64,000 nt of DNA from contig NC_050471.1 in NCBI RefSeq assembly GCF_013373865.1, positions 13,210,983 to 13,274,982 of the forward strand, read 5' to 3'. The stretch comes from Monomorium pharaonis (lineage: Eukaryota > Arthropoda > Insecta > Hymenoptera > Formicidae). Positions 23,073 to 33,720 of the stretch are shown piece after piece. How positions within the stretch are numbered: the first letter of the stretch is position 1; every line of letters begins with the position of its first letter. Below the pieces are notes generated by a model. It was not told the origin of the DNA. It was given only the letters and a program-made list of their open reading frames with translations, and did not search any database. A program made the translations under genes and the position numbers.

Positions 23073-24611
23073 ATGGAAGTTGATGAAAAAAGACTATTTA
23101 TTCTTCTGGTGTCCGTGGGAGTATATATTGTGCTTTATCATCATCAACTTTTGCTACTAAATATTCAAAGATATCGTGAACGTGGTAAAGGGCGAAGGAG
23201 ATGGTGGATACGACCTGTAAATCGAGGAAGAGAACAGCAAGGATTCCACCACAATCTTATTTCGGAAATTCAGTTAACAGACTATGAAGAATTTTTCGCT
23301 AATTTTCGTATGTGGCCAGAGCAATTTGAGTTTTTACATAACATCATAAATCCATTGCTTAAAAGGCAGACAACTGTGATGAGATTGCCTCTGCCACCGA
23401 AACTGAGACTAGGAATGACATTGATGTAAGTATAGATTGTTTTCATTCATGTTCATTTTGTTTGTAAACGATATACGAAATTATTGTTATTTTTTCACAT
23501 GTAAATACTGAGTAATTTCTTTGTAGGTTTCTTGCTCAAGGAGGAACTATTCAAAGTCTTCATAATAAATTCCGTGTTGGGAAAAGTACAATACATTTAA
23601 TTATTAAAGAAACTTGCAAGACAATATGGGAGAAGCTGCAGCCTATTTATCTGCCTCAGTTGACAAGGAATGATTTTGAACGAATTGCTGCACAATTTTT
23701 TGATCAATGGCAATTTCCTAATTGTGTCGGTGCTGTTGACGGAAGACATATGCGCATTAAAGCACCACCTATGTCAGAGTGAATTTTATAATTACAAAGC
23801 ACCACCTATGTCACAGTGAATTTTATAATTACAAAGGATTTTTTAGTGTTCTCTTGGCAGTAATAGATGCCTGTTATAAATTCACTTGGATGGATATTGG
23901 ACAGTATGGTGTGTTTGCTATTACTTTGCTACTTAAAATAGTTACAATTATATGTGTATATTATTTGTTTTAGGATCTATGAGCGACGGTGGAGTTTGGT
24001 CGCACTCTGACTTTGGGCAAGCTATGGATCATAGTGAAGTTGATTTACCACCGGATAAACTTCTTCCTGGAACTGATATCCCCTTCCCATACTTCCTTGT
24101 AGGTGACGAGGCCTTTCCTTTTAAAAAATACCTTATGCGCCCTTTTCCTGGAAGAATGCACCAGAGCCTGTCAGATAAGCAGCGAATTTTTAATTATCGT
24201 TTATCTCGAGCACGGCGTGTATCAGAAAATGCTTTTGGCATATTAACAATGCGGTGGCAAGTTTTGAATTCACCTCTAGTATGTTCTGTAGAAAAAGCGG
24301 AAAACATTATCAAAGCCTTGGTGTGTTTGCATAACATGTTAATTGACAATAAAGCTAGTGGTTATTTAAATCCTGTTCAACTGGAATTAGAGCTAGAGGA
24401 TGGCAATATTCAGACAGGAACTTGGCAAACTTCTGAAATGACAAAAGATTATTTTCAATGACTTGGCAGAGTAGGGGCCAATAGGGCAGCTTCAATAGTG
24501 AATGGTATGAGAGAATATCTTGCGGAATATCTAGCTTCAGATATAGGTACGGCTCAGACACCGTGGCAATTTGAGCGAATATTTCGAGGTGCTCGTTTGA
24601 ATTTAACTTAG
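23073..24611 (+). pseudogene. PIF/Harbinger DDE transposase, three exons
   Basis: Exon 1 (23073-23425) contains a short hydrophobic N-terminus, RRRWWIRP and QGFHHNL. A GTAAGT...TTGTAG intron leads to exon 2 (23527-23908), with the helix-turn-helix-like LHNKFRVGKSTIH and the first catalytic Asp in VGAVDGRHMRI. A second intron (23909-23973) precedes exon 3, with VGDEAFPFKKY (second Asp), SENAFGILTMRW (Glu) and LHNMLI. All three DDE residues are present. Breaks: a 37-bp tandem duplication with stops at 23758-23831, and TGA in place of a probable Trp codon at 24459-24461; the frame then stays open to TAG at 24609-24611. The enzyme would cut and paste elements with TTA duplications; this copy cannot make it. 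Confidence 0.8.
23758..23831 (+). repeat. 37-bp tandem duplication inside the transposase exon
   Basis: The unit beginning AAAGCACCACCTATGTCA and ending TATAATTAC occurs twice head to tail with one substitution. Each copy also lacks two bases expected between the Gln and Ser codons, so the frame is lost. Confidence 0.85.
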
Positions 24612-24748
24612 TAATAGAAATGGTATTGATGTAATATTTACTTAAATAAACGAATAATAAACAAATATTAAAATCTATAATAATAAGTTTAAAGACAATT
24701 TTATTTTACTAAAGAACAGAACACATTAAGTTTACACAGTCGTACACT

Positions 24749-25930
24749 GTTACGTCCTGAGGACTTCACTTTTATTATCCGTTGGCCTCTTAGAATTAAG
24801 TAAGCCAGACAAGGCATCCTGAGACTTATCTGCGGTCGAAGGGTTGCGGAGGAAGAAATAAATAAATATCTCCGCGCCGCGAGTGTGTCTGGTTCCCATA
24901 ATCAGAGGGACCCAAGACACTAAAAGTCAATAAAATTCGGCGGTTGTTAGGTCCCGGCGAAATTAAAATTCAAATATTTATCCTTGACGAATTAAGGGCA
25001 CTTACGGAATTTCTTTTACAACCATAGATAAGTGCCAGATGGAAACTAGATTACTCGAAAAGGGGCACATTTGGTTTCAAGGGTAATAACATTTTTTTAT
25101 TGCAAACAGAATGTTATCGAAGGAGGGCCAGATCACCTCAAAAACGCCCAAGGGGCTATAAAATTTTCTTTTTCGAAACTGGATGGGCCTATCAACCTTG
25201 AAGAAATGCGCGGGCTGGAAAACATAAATTTCCTCCCCCCATTTTAGATAAAAACTGAAAACCTCAGATCCCCTCTCCCCTACCAGATTTGAAAGTGTTA
25301 GGCGGAGACAACCAACGAACCAATAGCCAGAGAGCTTAACAAACATCACCCCAAGACCAAGCAATCACTTATCCAATGAGAACTCTAAAAATTAATTCCC
25401 ACGCATTCCCAAAAGAAATCCGGCCAATTAACATCCCCGAAACACCTACACCCAGAATTTTACTTTTCAGGGAGATTACTATAAAAAACAACACTCCAAA
25501 AGTCGGAGTCAGTCGCTGTCTCAGTTGCTGTCAGTCATTCTTGCGGTCGCTGTCAGTCGCTGTTACAATCGCTGTCGTAGTCACTGTCGTCTTTATCGGC
25601 CTTCCTAGTTTCGGAACTCTCATTTGTTTTCGAACGCAAGTGCCAGTTAGAATGCAGAACTTATAACTTAGTGTCGAATTCGGAATTCTCGGAGTTTGCA
25701 ATCCAGTGAGTGCAACCTCTATCTCCGAGCTTCACCATCTTCGGCCCAGATCTCCTCCGACCTGTTCAGCCGAGCATCGGACTCAACTTATACGGCGCCA
25801 AACGATCTTAGCAAGGGAGGCTCGAGATCATCGTCCCACCAGTCTCGCCAAGTAGTAAGTCTCCAAACTCAAATTTCTTTCGGGTCTCGGTTTCTCGTGG
25901 ATCAATAAAATAAATAGACAAATCTAAATT
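24749..25930 (+). mobile_element. LTR-like region, TGTTACGTCC start
   Basis: This starts TGTTACGTCCTGAGG, the same first ten bases as the LTR at 20620 and, reversed, the fragment ending at 28606. A TATA-like ACTATAAAAAAC near 25480 is followed by AGTCAGTCGCTGTCTC, which contains arthropod initiator-like TCAGT. An AATAAAATAAA signal stands at about 25905. The frames within, on both strands, lack domain features. The 3' edge and primer-binding site are not identified. Confidence 0.4.
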
Positions 25931-25933
25931 ATA

Positions 25934-26533
25934 GTGGAGGAAAATTTCTTTCACCAAAATCGCTCAAATTTTAAACGGTCACGGAGGAGGGTAATCAGGC
26001 GGGCTCTCGCGCAAACGCAAAACGCTACATCACGTCCCAAGGGCTCATCTCTTTCGGCGGGGTTCACAGATTCCGACCTTCGCCCTCGAGAGTCCGACCA
26101 GGGATCCCGGTTCGCGGATTCTGAACCAAACGTTCGAAATTCCAGCCATCCGCCCCGGTTTGCGAATACTGCCCCCCGTGTTCGGGAACCAGAAGAACAA
26201 ATCGCGAATTCATCTCAAGAGTCGATACCTCCCTCACGTTATTCACCCATTAGCTCACCTGAAATAATAGAAATACCACCTTCACCTTTGAATCCTGATG
26301 TAGAGTTTATATCACCCCCAGCTTCACCTTCTTAAAATTCTAATGTAGAGTTTATAGCCGAACATCCTCCCCCTTCACCCCCTCGTCCAAGATATTATTA
26401 TTATAATGGCACTCAACAATCGTTAATAGAATTATTAGAGCAGTTTCCCCTCAAAAGAGACACCCTACTCCTGCTCCACCGTGAGTTTGCCTTTATACGG
26501 AAGCGATCGACTCCGCTTGTTTATCTTCTGTAG
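25934..26533 (+). pseudogene. Proline/serine-rich ORF of unknown function after the LTR-like region
   Basis: Open from ATG at 25934 to TAG at 26531-26533 except for one TAA (26333). The product would be about 199 residues. The N-terminus is basic (RSRRRVIRRAL) and the middle is rich in Ser, Pro and Arg with repeated RFA(D/N)(S/T) words. A diverged duplicated motif, DVEFISPP then NVEFIAEHPP, flanks the stop, and the C-terminal part has LIELLEQFPLKRDTL. Its position just downstream of an LTR-like region suggests a gag-like or accessory product, but no zinc knuckle or known domain is seen. Confidence 0.35.
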
Positions 26534-26620
26534 TATCCTCTCTCGCTCCCACAGACCGTATTCCTGTTTTCACACCGTACTATCGCGATCCCTTTGCCGT
26601 CCCAGTAGACTTCTTTTATA

Positions 26621-27851
26621 ATTTTTGGTAATTATTTACCTATGCAGAGCCATCTCCGATTTCAATGTCTTTTACATATGTTATCAGGGACATGACCCTG
26701 AGTAACTTTTCCTTATAACTTAATCGTCGGTCATTGTTCGTTAAAGAGTTATTAACAAAAAAAGTTCGAAAAATATCTATGTAGAATAAAACAATACACA
26801 CACACACGGATGGGTGCGGAAGAGGAAGGCCGCAAGTCCTGTTATCAAGGTCATCTAAGTCATCATTCTGAGTAATGTTGTAAAGATTTTAGGCCGCGCT
26901 CGGCATTTATTAAAAAGTTATTAACACGGAAAGGTTTCACAATTATATGTAATTTTTGACGTTGAAATTTTGATTATAATATTTGGACCAGAAATGGATA
27001 TAAGAACAATACTGAATTTATTAATTTATATTTATTTATTTATATTTTCATTTTTTCTAACTTTAACCCATCAATTTTATGTCGCTATTTGGTTAATGTG
27101 AAAACATTGGAAACAAACAGCATGGAAAGTCGCAACCCATGTGGTACAGTATAAGCGTGGACATAGTTTAATCAAATACAATTGAAAAATTGAATATTCG
27201 AGCTCAGAATTTTTCTTAGTTTTTGCCCTTTTATCAACTTTCTACACGAAGCAAACCCATTAGGCACTTTTACTGCAGTATTAATAAACTTGAATGTAAA
27301 CGACGTCCACGCTTGTACTGTACCACATGGGTTTACGACTATCCACGCTGTTCGTTTTCAATGTTTTCACATTAACCAAATAGCGACATAAAATTGGTGG
27401 GTTAGAGTTAGGAAAAATTACGTGGAGGGGGTGCAGGGGGAGGGGCAAAGCCCCTTCCCCGCCCACGCGTTTTCTGAGAATACATTTTCTTTCCACACCA
27501 AATTTTGTGTGGAAAGTTTGTGTGACATACTTATTTCTCAAAAAAGTATCATACTTTTGCATATTTCTGTACAAGGCACTTTTATCAACGGAGTGGGTGC
27601 AGGAGGAGAAGGTTGAAGGCTCCTTCACTTGCACTCCCCCTGTGTGTGTGTGTGTGTATGTGTGTGTGTGTGTGTTGTTCTATTTTACATGAATATTTTT
27701 CAAACTCTTTTTGTTAATGACTCTTTAACGAACAATGACCGACGATTAAATTATGAGGAAAAGTTACTCAGGATCGTGTCTCTGATAACATATGTGAAGG
27801 ACATTAAAATCGGAGGTGGCTCCGTATAAGTAAATAATTACCTAATTTTTT
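26621..27851. mobile_element. Nested foldback element with two pairs of arms
   Basis: The outer arms (about 26621-26810 and 27665-27851) match in reverse over GGTAATTATTTACC, CCGATTT, ACATATGTTATCAG and GGTCATTGTTCGTTAAAGAG. Inner arms (27067-27160 and 27308-27403) match over ATGTCGCTATTTGGTTAATG and CCCATGTGGTACAGTA. CA/GT runs lie at the inner edge of the outer arms. The frames inside, including the Cys/Val runs from the GT repeat, are not genes. Confidence 0.6.
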
Positions 27852-28064
27852 CCCCTTTCTTCTACTGTGACACTGAAGGAAATTATTTAAGAACACAAGA
27901 CGTACCACATATTTAATATATTATAGATACAGTAGAATCATTTTAAGATAGTTAACATTTATGTAAGTAGTCATAGACCAAAGTTTGGTAATACGGCGGA
28001 ATGTTAGTATACAATAAAAATAAATATAGACATATTACTATTAAACGAAAATTTATCAGAAAAG

Positions 28065-28262
28065 CGTAAAATCGTATATCATTCAACAAATTAGCCGCTA
28101 TGTTTAAACTTAATAAATAATTTTGTTAATCGTAAAATTGTATATCATTCAACAAATTAGCCGGTATGTTTAAACTTAATAAATAATTTTGTTAATAGTA
28201 AAATCGTATATCATTCAACAAGTTAACCGCTATGTTTAAACTCAATAAATAATTTTGTTAAT
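28065..28262. repeat. Tandem repeat, three copies of 66 bp
   Basis: Three head-to-tail units starting CGTAAAATCGTATATCATTC and ending AATTTTGTTAAT, with two to five differences between copies. Confidence 0.9.
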
Positions 28263-28309
28263 AGTAGATGAATCGATAGTTGTTTTAATTTCAATGACAC
28301 CCTCGTTCC

Positions 28310-28606
28310 TGATTAAGACTGCATCGGGTCTTAATCCCGAGTCCAATCCCGAGTTATAACAATTTAATTTAAATTAGGACCAACGGACGCACAGCTCGGA
28401 GATCGGGGTTATAGTGAGCCTTCCGGTACACTAACCCACATTTCTAGCCATAAGTGCGTTCGCCCCTAAGGCACTTGACTTTCCCTTGAGCCGATGCCTT
28501 CGGGAGTAGTGTTTCGTTACGTCCTTCCTTGCGTTATTCCCCATTCATAAGATACTTATAAAATCACCCGATCCTACCCAACATTCCCATGAACTTGGAC
28601 GTAACA
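28310..28606 (-). mobile_element. LTR end fragment, minus strand
   Basis: Read on the minus strand it begins TGTTACGTCCAAG at 28606, the same start as the LTRs at 20620 and 24749. A second GGACGTAAC block lies about 85 bp in. The far edge is not identified. Confidence 0.35.
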
Positions 28607-28690
28607 ACACATTAAAATACTTAAAATACTTATATTAAAATACTTTGGTACTTATCACAACAAGCAAAATGACAACAAGCGCCATGAACA

Positions 28691-29097
28691 TTATTTAATA
28701 TATCCTTTCACAACTGCTAACATATCCACGACACATGACACTTGTTCTTTTTCAGGCACCTTACTAAGCGCAACGGCTATAGAACCTAACATTGCTTCTA
28801 CATCTGAAGACATATCGGGACGATTAGGACGGGGTGCTGGCTGCACTAGCTGTGATTGCCCGAACCTTTCAAGGGCCGTACTTAGAGATGTAGCTAGTAT
28901 CGAAACATTTTTTGATGACTGAGAAAGTATATCATCTGTCTTCTCAGAATCCCGTTTCCTCTTTTTAATAGGATCCGTTGGAGGCACTGTTTTAGCCGGC
29001 TTAATAGAAGTCGCCATATATATAATAGTTTTCAAATTTTCTGCTGAGGTAGTATTCTTTGATTCCTCAATTGTACATTCCTGTCCTTCTGACTTAC
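28691..29097 (-). pseudogene. C-terminal part of a MADF/BESS-type transposon-associated protein
   Basis: The minus-strand frame is open from about 29097 to the stop near 28691. It has a basic patch (PIKKRKRDSE), a Ser/Leu-rich linker and a helical end, DVEAMLGSIAVALSKVPEKE. The end resembles the BESS-like dimerisation tail of MADF proteins that accompany Harbinger transposases (compare the gene at 59.1-61.7 kb: DAFDMLGSYIASRLRSM). The 5' part, which would hold the DNA-binding MADF domain, is missing because a foldback-family sequence begins at 29098. The assignment rests on the shape of the tail only. Confidence 0.45.
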
Positions 29098-29950
29098 TTG
29101 CAAAATTACGGGTTAAAGTGAGGAAAAAGCAGTTTTTTGCTTGCGCCTCGTAAACTAAAAACGGAATCGAAAAAAGTTTTAAATAAAAGTTGTAAATATT
29201 AAGTAGACCTACAATAATAAGTTTGGTACATTAAGATCGATCGATTAGTTTGATTGTAAAGTAGAAAAAAACCATAAAAAATGGTCATTTCTTTAATTGT
29301 TTATAACTTTCTTAAAAATTAACTCAAGCATTTGAAATTGTAGCAAAATATAGCTTTTGTGACGATAAAAAAGTGTACCAAATTTCATAAAAAGATATTA
29401 ACAACTTTTCGAGTAATGTCAATTGTTTAACCAAAACGCGCTCCACTAAAATTTAATTTCTACATTTTTGAGACCATGCACGAACATGAATTTATGTTTT
29501 TTCTCTTTTTAAAAAGTTGCAGTATTATATATCGGTATTGCGAAATGTGTGCAACGCAATTAAGTGCCTCAAATAAACGTGTAAAAAATAAGCTTAATTA
29601 ACAATAAAATGATTTTTAAAATATTAACGCTATCAAAATGGGGTAAAATGCATTTAAAAGGTGCGATTTTTCTTTAAATTAAAAAAAAAAGAACATTGTC
29701 CTAGATTGCTCAGAAGCCGAGATAATTTTTTTTTTTTAAATCACTGTTGCTGCAGTTATGAATATTAAGAGCTGAAATTTTGACAGTGTCTTATTAAATA
29801 GTTAAAGTAGCTTTTCCCAAAATTTCGAAGCGATTCATAAAGATTAACCACTGTAAACGTGTTAACAAAGATAGTATCGAGAGCGGCGGCCGAAGGCGCG
29901 CGCGCGCGTGCACGTTGTCTGCTAGCGCGTGGCCAGGCGAGCGCGTACAA
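29098..29950. mobile_element. Single-arm relative of the foldback element at 55049
   Basis: From GCAAAATTACGGGTTAAAGT to GCGAGCGCGTAC the sequence parallels the left arm and centre of the 55049-56761 element (about 55177-56028), including the GAGCGGCGGCC and CGCGCGCGCG blocks. No inverted second arm follows, so the sequence exists here in unfolded form. Confidence 0.75.
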
Positions 29951-31768
29951 AATTGATCTAGCGCGTTCAAATTATTTCAATCGTTAATATCTCGGGAACT
30001 AAGCGTCCTAGAAAGATGATCTTTTTTTTAAACTGGGCTATCTCGTCGAGACAAGATTAATGAGCTAAACTATTTTCTTATATCTTTTCAAATAAACGGT
30101 CTAATTAATTTTTATCTTTCTTTAATTATTTATTTCACGCGTTAAATACGTATAAATAATTTATTTACTTATGCGGCGTGTGCATATGCTCTTTGTTATT
30201 ATAACTTAATTTTTTTATTACTCTTATTACAAGGAATCTACGCTTTTTATTTCTTTTTTTGCGTAATTTAGTACAATTAACGAACATTTATATCTAAAAA
30301 AAAACTAATGTTATATTACTAATATTTAATTGTAGGTTAAGGTTAATTTAATAATAACATAAATGCAAAAATTATACTAAATTATGCAAAGAAATAAAAA
30401 ACGTACACATTCCTTGCAATGAAAGTAATAAAAATTAAATTATAATACGAGTTAGTGTAATAGAAATGCTGATAGAGCCAAAGCTGGTTGGTATTTGCTA
30501 TACAATATGTTTCTTCTACAGGAAAATCTTATTACAAACGTTTTGGCACATTTTCTTCGGCCATCCTCAGTGTATAATAATATTCATCTCATACGTGATT
30601 AAAATTTCAGTCCTATGCTTAAAATCTAGCGAGACATTTGTTGTTCCTTCTCATTTTACAATATTGTTAAAACCAGGGAGTATAAAAATTCGAGTCAACA
30701 TTATTCAAGTTAATGGAATACATTATAGGTAAATTGTGAGAGTAATTCCTATGTATCTGTGGAAGTCCTTGGTTTACCTTCTTTATGTATGTCTGTCATT
30801 GTTCGTCTTCGTATTGTTATGAATATATTTAGATTAAGGGTTGCCTGATAAATATTAAAAGTAAAATTGTATAATTGTATTTGTTAATAATTAAAATAAT
30901 AAATTAAAAAAATATAAATAAATAAATAAATAAAAAACTAAAGGAATACCAAATACAATATAAATTAAAAAGTAAAAGAAATATGATAATGATCTTGTCA
31001 AATTGTTAAAATTGTATTAGAAAGGAAAAAGAATTAAAATAATAAATTAAAAAATAAATCAATAAATAAAAAACTAAAGGAATACCAAATAAAATATAAA
31101 TTAAAAAGTAAAAGAAATATGATAATGATCTTGTCAAATTGTTAAAATTGTATTAGAAAAGAAAAAAAGAAACAATAAGTGAAAAATAATTTATACGTTA
31201 AGAATTGAATTGAAATAAATAAGATATGATCAGATTTGTCAATAATTAAAAACTTTGTATAAACTAATTGCTACGAAATAATTCTTACTTTATGACTTGT
31301 CAGTATTCCTACTTCTTACATATTTATGTCTTTACGGATAACTGTCGACTGATGTGTGATCGTTTAAATATTCGGGAAGGAGTCAAAGATAGACATTGTT
31401 TCGTGGGAAATGAAAGATTAGTTTCATTCCGTGTTTTCGCGTTACTCAGTTTATTATAAAACTCACCTTAGTTACAATTTTACTTTTATTCTACTATCGA
31501 GCAAATTGCAGTTTGCGCAGATTATTATTCTGGAAGTCTTGACTTCTGATGCAAGCGCGTCTGTCAGGTAAACCGAAAATATTCGTAGCTCGATTTGACG
31601 GTTACTATCAAAATTATGTGTGAAGAACGAACGTTCCTTTTTGTTATTATTAGATTATCAAATGTTTCGAGACGTCGTCAAGCTTCAGTTAGTCGAACAT
31701 GTTCGCACCTGAATGACGCGCCTACGTTCCCCCGCCGAACCTCCGCAGTATCGTATGTTCGTTACAGT
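29951..31768. other. Gene-free AT-rich region
   Basis: No domain is recognised. It includes a tandem duplication (next entry) and a frame at 30466-30732 with no family features. Between 31500 and 31760 a more mixed composition may belong to the 3' part of the Penelope fragment at 31769. Confidence 0.5.
30889..31165. repeat. 136-bp tandem duplication
   Basis: AATTAAAATAATAAATTAAA through GATCTTGTCAAATTGTTAAA occurs twice with 136-bp spacing and very few differences. Confidence 0.85.
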
Positions 31769-32062
31769 TTAGATTCTAAACGAAATCTCAGATCTCAGGA
31801 CGCGCGCCGGTTTCCACGCAACAAGCATATAAACACTTTCTAAGTGTTCTGTATCGTTGTGTATGTTGAGACCATCTTCTGTTTTTTTTATATGCAACAT
31901 TTTAGATGTTAATCTTTTGATATAATTCGGTTTTTTATCTAAGATTCTAACCGTGTCCCAATTGAAGTCATGATCAAATTCCATTCTATGACATGAAATG
32001 GGAGATTTACATGTTCTTTTTATGTCGCTTTTATGCTCTTTGACTCTTGTTAGAGCGCACAC
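31769..32062 (-). pseudogene. Penelope-like element, GIY-YIG domain C-terminal fragment
   Basis: The minus-strand frame contains EFDHDFNWDTVRILDKKPNY and then SKMLHIKKTEDGLNIHND. This corresponds to the DHxFNWD...R...E..xI......LN.. tail that follows the GIY-YIG endonuclease motif in Penelope-like retroelements (compare HDFNWSTSTL and LNLQKDTENLNP in the plus-strand copy at 50-51 kb). The reverse transcriptase and the GIY-YIG core are absent. Confidence 0.7.
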
Positions 32063-32595
32063 ACAGTGTTGCGCTTAGTTACTTAAAATTATCTAGATAA
32101 AAATAAGATAAATTACATGTATATGTAATTTATCTTATTTTTATGAATTTTTCTGCATATACATAAAAGTATTAAGTTAAAGTTAAAAAAAATAAATCAC
32201 GAGATATTTTATATTTTATTATGTTGTTTTACTAGAAATATAAAATATTTCGTAAGCTATTCATTTTTTTTTGATAACCTAAATAAATCCATATCTAAAT
32301 ACATATTTTTATATGTAAAATGATTATAGAAATCATGTTTTATGTAAAAAAATCATATAATTCCATTCAACAAATGACAATAATCTTTATATAACTTTAA
32401 AGAGAGGGTTTAAAAAAAAATTATTTATTTATTTATTAATCTTTTAACATTGGCTATATTCAGTAAAAAAACAACTTTGCAATTGTTGTAAGATTTTTTA
32501 ATGTGATTGGTTCTTGCCCTTAATTTCTCACTGAATTTAAAATTATAATAAAATTTTAAATTCAGAGATAAAATTTAAATTAAATGTCTAAACCA

Positions 32596-33660
32596 CCCAG
32601 TGAACACAGTAATATAGTAGCAATGTAACAGCAATGTAACCGAATATAACAGGTTACATTACTCTGAAATTACACGTAATTTACATGTAAGTTACAATTT
32701 CCGACTCATCAATATAATATGTTATATAATATGTTATCTAACCGTCACACAACCGTTACAAAGAAAAATAAAATTTAAAAAAAATTTCATTTTTTTTAAA
32801 TTATTTTTATCAACAGCACATACTAAATTTAGGATAAATTTTTATTAATTAATTAAATTTAAATTGTGATTTTTTATTTTATTCTTACTTGCCGCTGGTA
32901 GGTTTGAACCCGGGACCTTAGGATGACGAACCTTGTACTCTACCTGCTACGCCAATTTGACTCATCGATATGGGTATTTGTTATTGTCTACATATATCTA
33001 TATGTTATAAACTGACGCAACTATATTATTTTTTATAAAAGCAATTAAATTTTGCAGAACATATAAAAAATAAATAGCATTAATTTATTTACTTATTAAT
33101 TTTATTGTTAAATTTATCTTTTTCCATAACCTTAATAATTTGATGGAAATTGCGATCTATTTAGCATTAATCTTTGAAGCGTTCAAATGATTAATTAGAT
33201 GGTTAACTATATAGATCGTAATTCTAAGAAAAATTGAATAGTATACATTTATTATTCTGTTTTTGTTCAGCACATGATGAATTTAGATTTTGTGCATTTT
33301 TTGTGCGCAGTAATTGTTGACAAACCGTTATTTTTGAAAACATTATCTTTATGATAATTTTTTTCATTATCAAATAGATCTGTCATTCAGGATGTTATAA
33401 TGTTGTCTGATTTCTGAGTCAACTACGACGCATCGTTCCGTAATAACATTGATACAAGCGTGTTATGTTATGATTATACAATTTTTGTTGAATAACTGTA
33501 ACGCCAAAACGATGTATAACAGCTATATCACTTGCGTATAACAAATGTTACGTAACAGGTTATTTCCATGTCATATAGCACCTACATATCACAAGAATAA
33601 CAATGTTAAATTACATGTAACTTCCATGTTATATTGCCGCTATAAAATGTGTTCACTGGG
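32596..33660. mobile_element. Non-autonomous element, CCCAGTGAACAC ends, 2-bp duplication
   Basis: It starts CCCAGTGAACACA and ends TGTGTTCACTGGG, with CA directly outside both ends (32594-32595, 33661-33662). The interior repeats words such as AGCAATGTAAC and TTACATGTAA in both orientations and carries a tRNA-headed module (about 32762-33145). No transposase. The ends and 2-bp duplication match the elements at 43308 and 59737. Confidence 0.65.
32890..32966 (-). repeat. tRNA-like head (pol III A and B boxes) of a SINE-like module
   Basis: On the minus strand TGGCGTAGCAGG (32943-32954) fits the A-box consensus TRGCNNAGYNGG, and GGTTCAAACCT (32900-32910) fits the B box. They are about 33 bp apart, as in tRNA genes. 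The acceptor stem is not complete, so this is a tRNA-derived sequence rather than a working tRNA gene. An AT-rich tail follows on the minus strand, as in a SINE. A diverged copy is at 60219-60293. Confidence 0.6.
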
Positions 33661-33720
33661 CAACATTAAAAAATCGTTACAAGAGTTGCAAAGTAACTTT
33701 TTTTGCTAAACGTAGCCGTT

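Larger units (their letters stand above)
32449..33720. mobile_element. Outer MITE split by a nested element
   Basis: The left part (GGCTATATTCAGTAAAAAAA, TTTGCAATTGTTGTAAGATT, TTTTTAATGTG) and the right part reversed (GGCTACGTTTAGCAAAAAAA, TTTGCAACTCTTGTAACGAT, TTTTTAATGTTG) form inverted ends. Between them sits the 32596-33660 element. Confidence 0.55.

Noticed and set aside
28065..28262. CRISPR-like array
   Set aside because: Three contiguous 66-bp units without spacers in a eukaryotic genome; an ordinary tandem repeat.
32890..32966. Possible functional tRNA gene
   Set aside because: A and B boxes are good but acceptor and anticodon stems do not close properly; duplicated as part of a mobile module.
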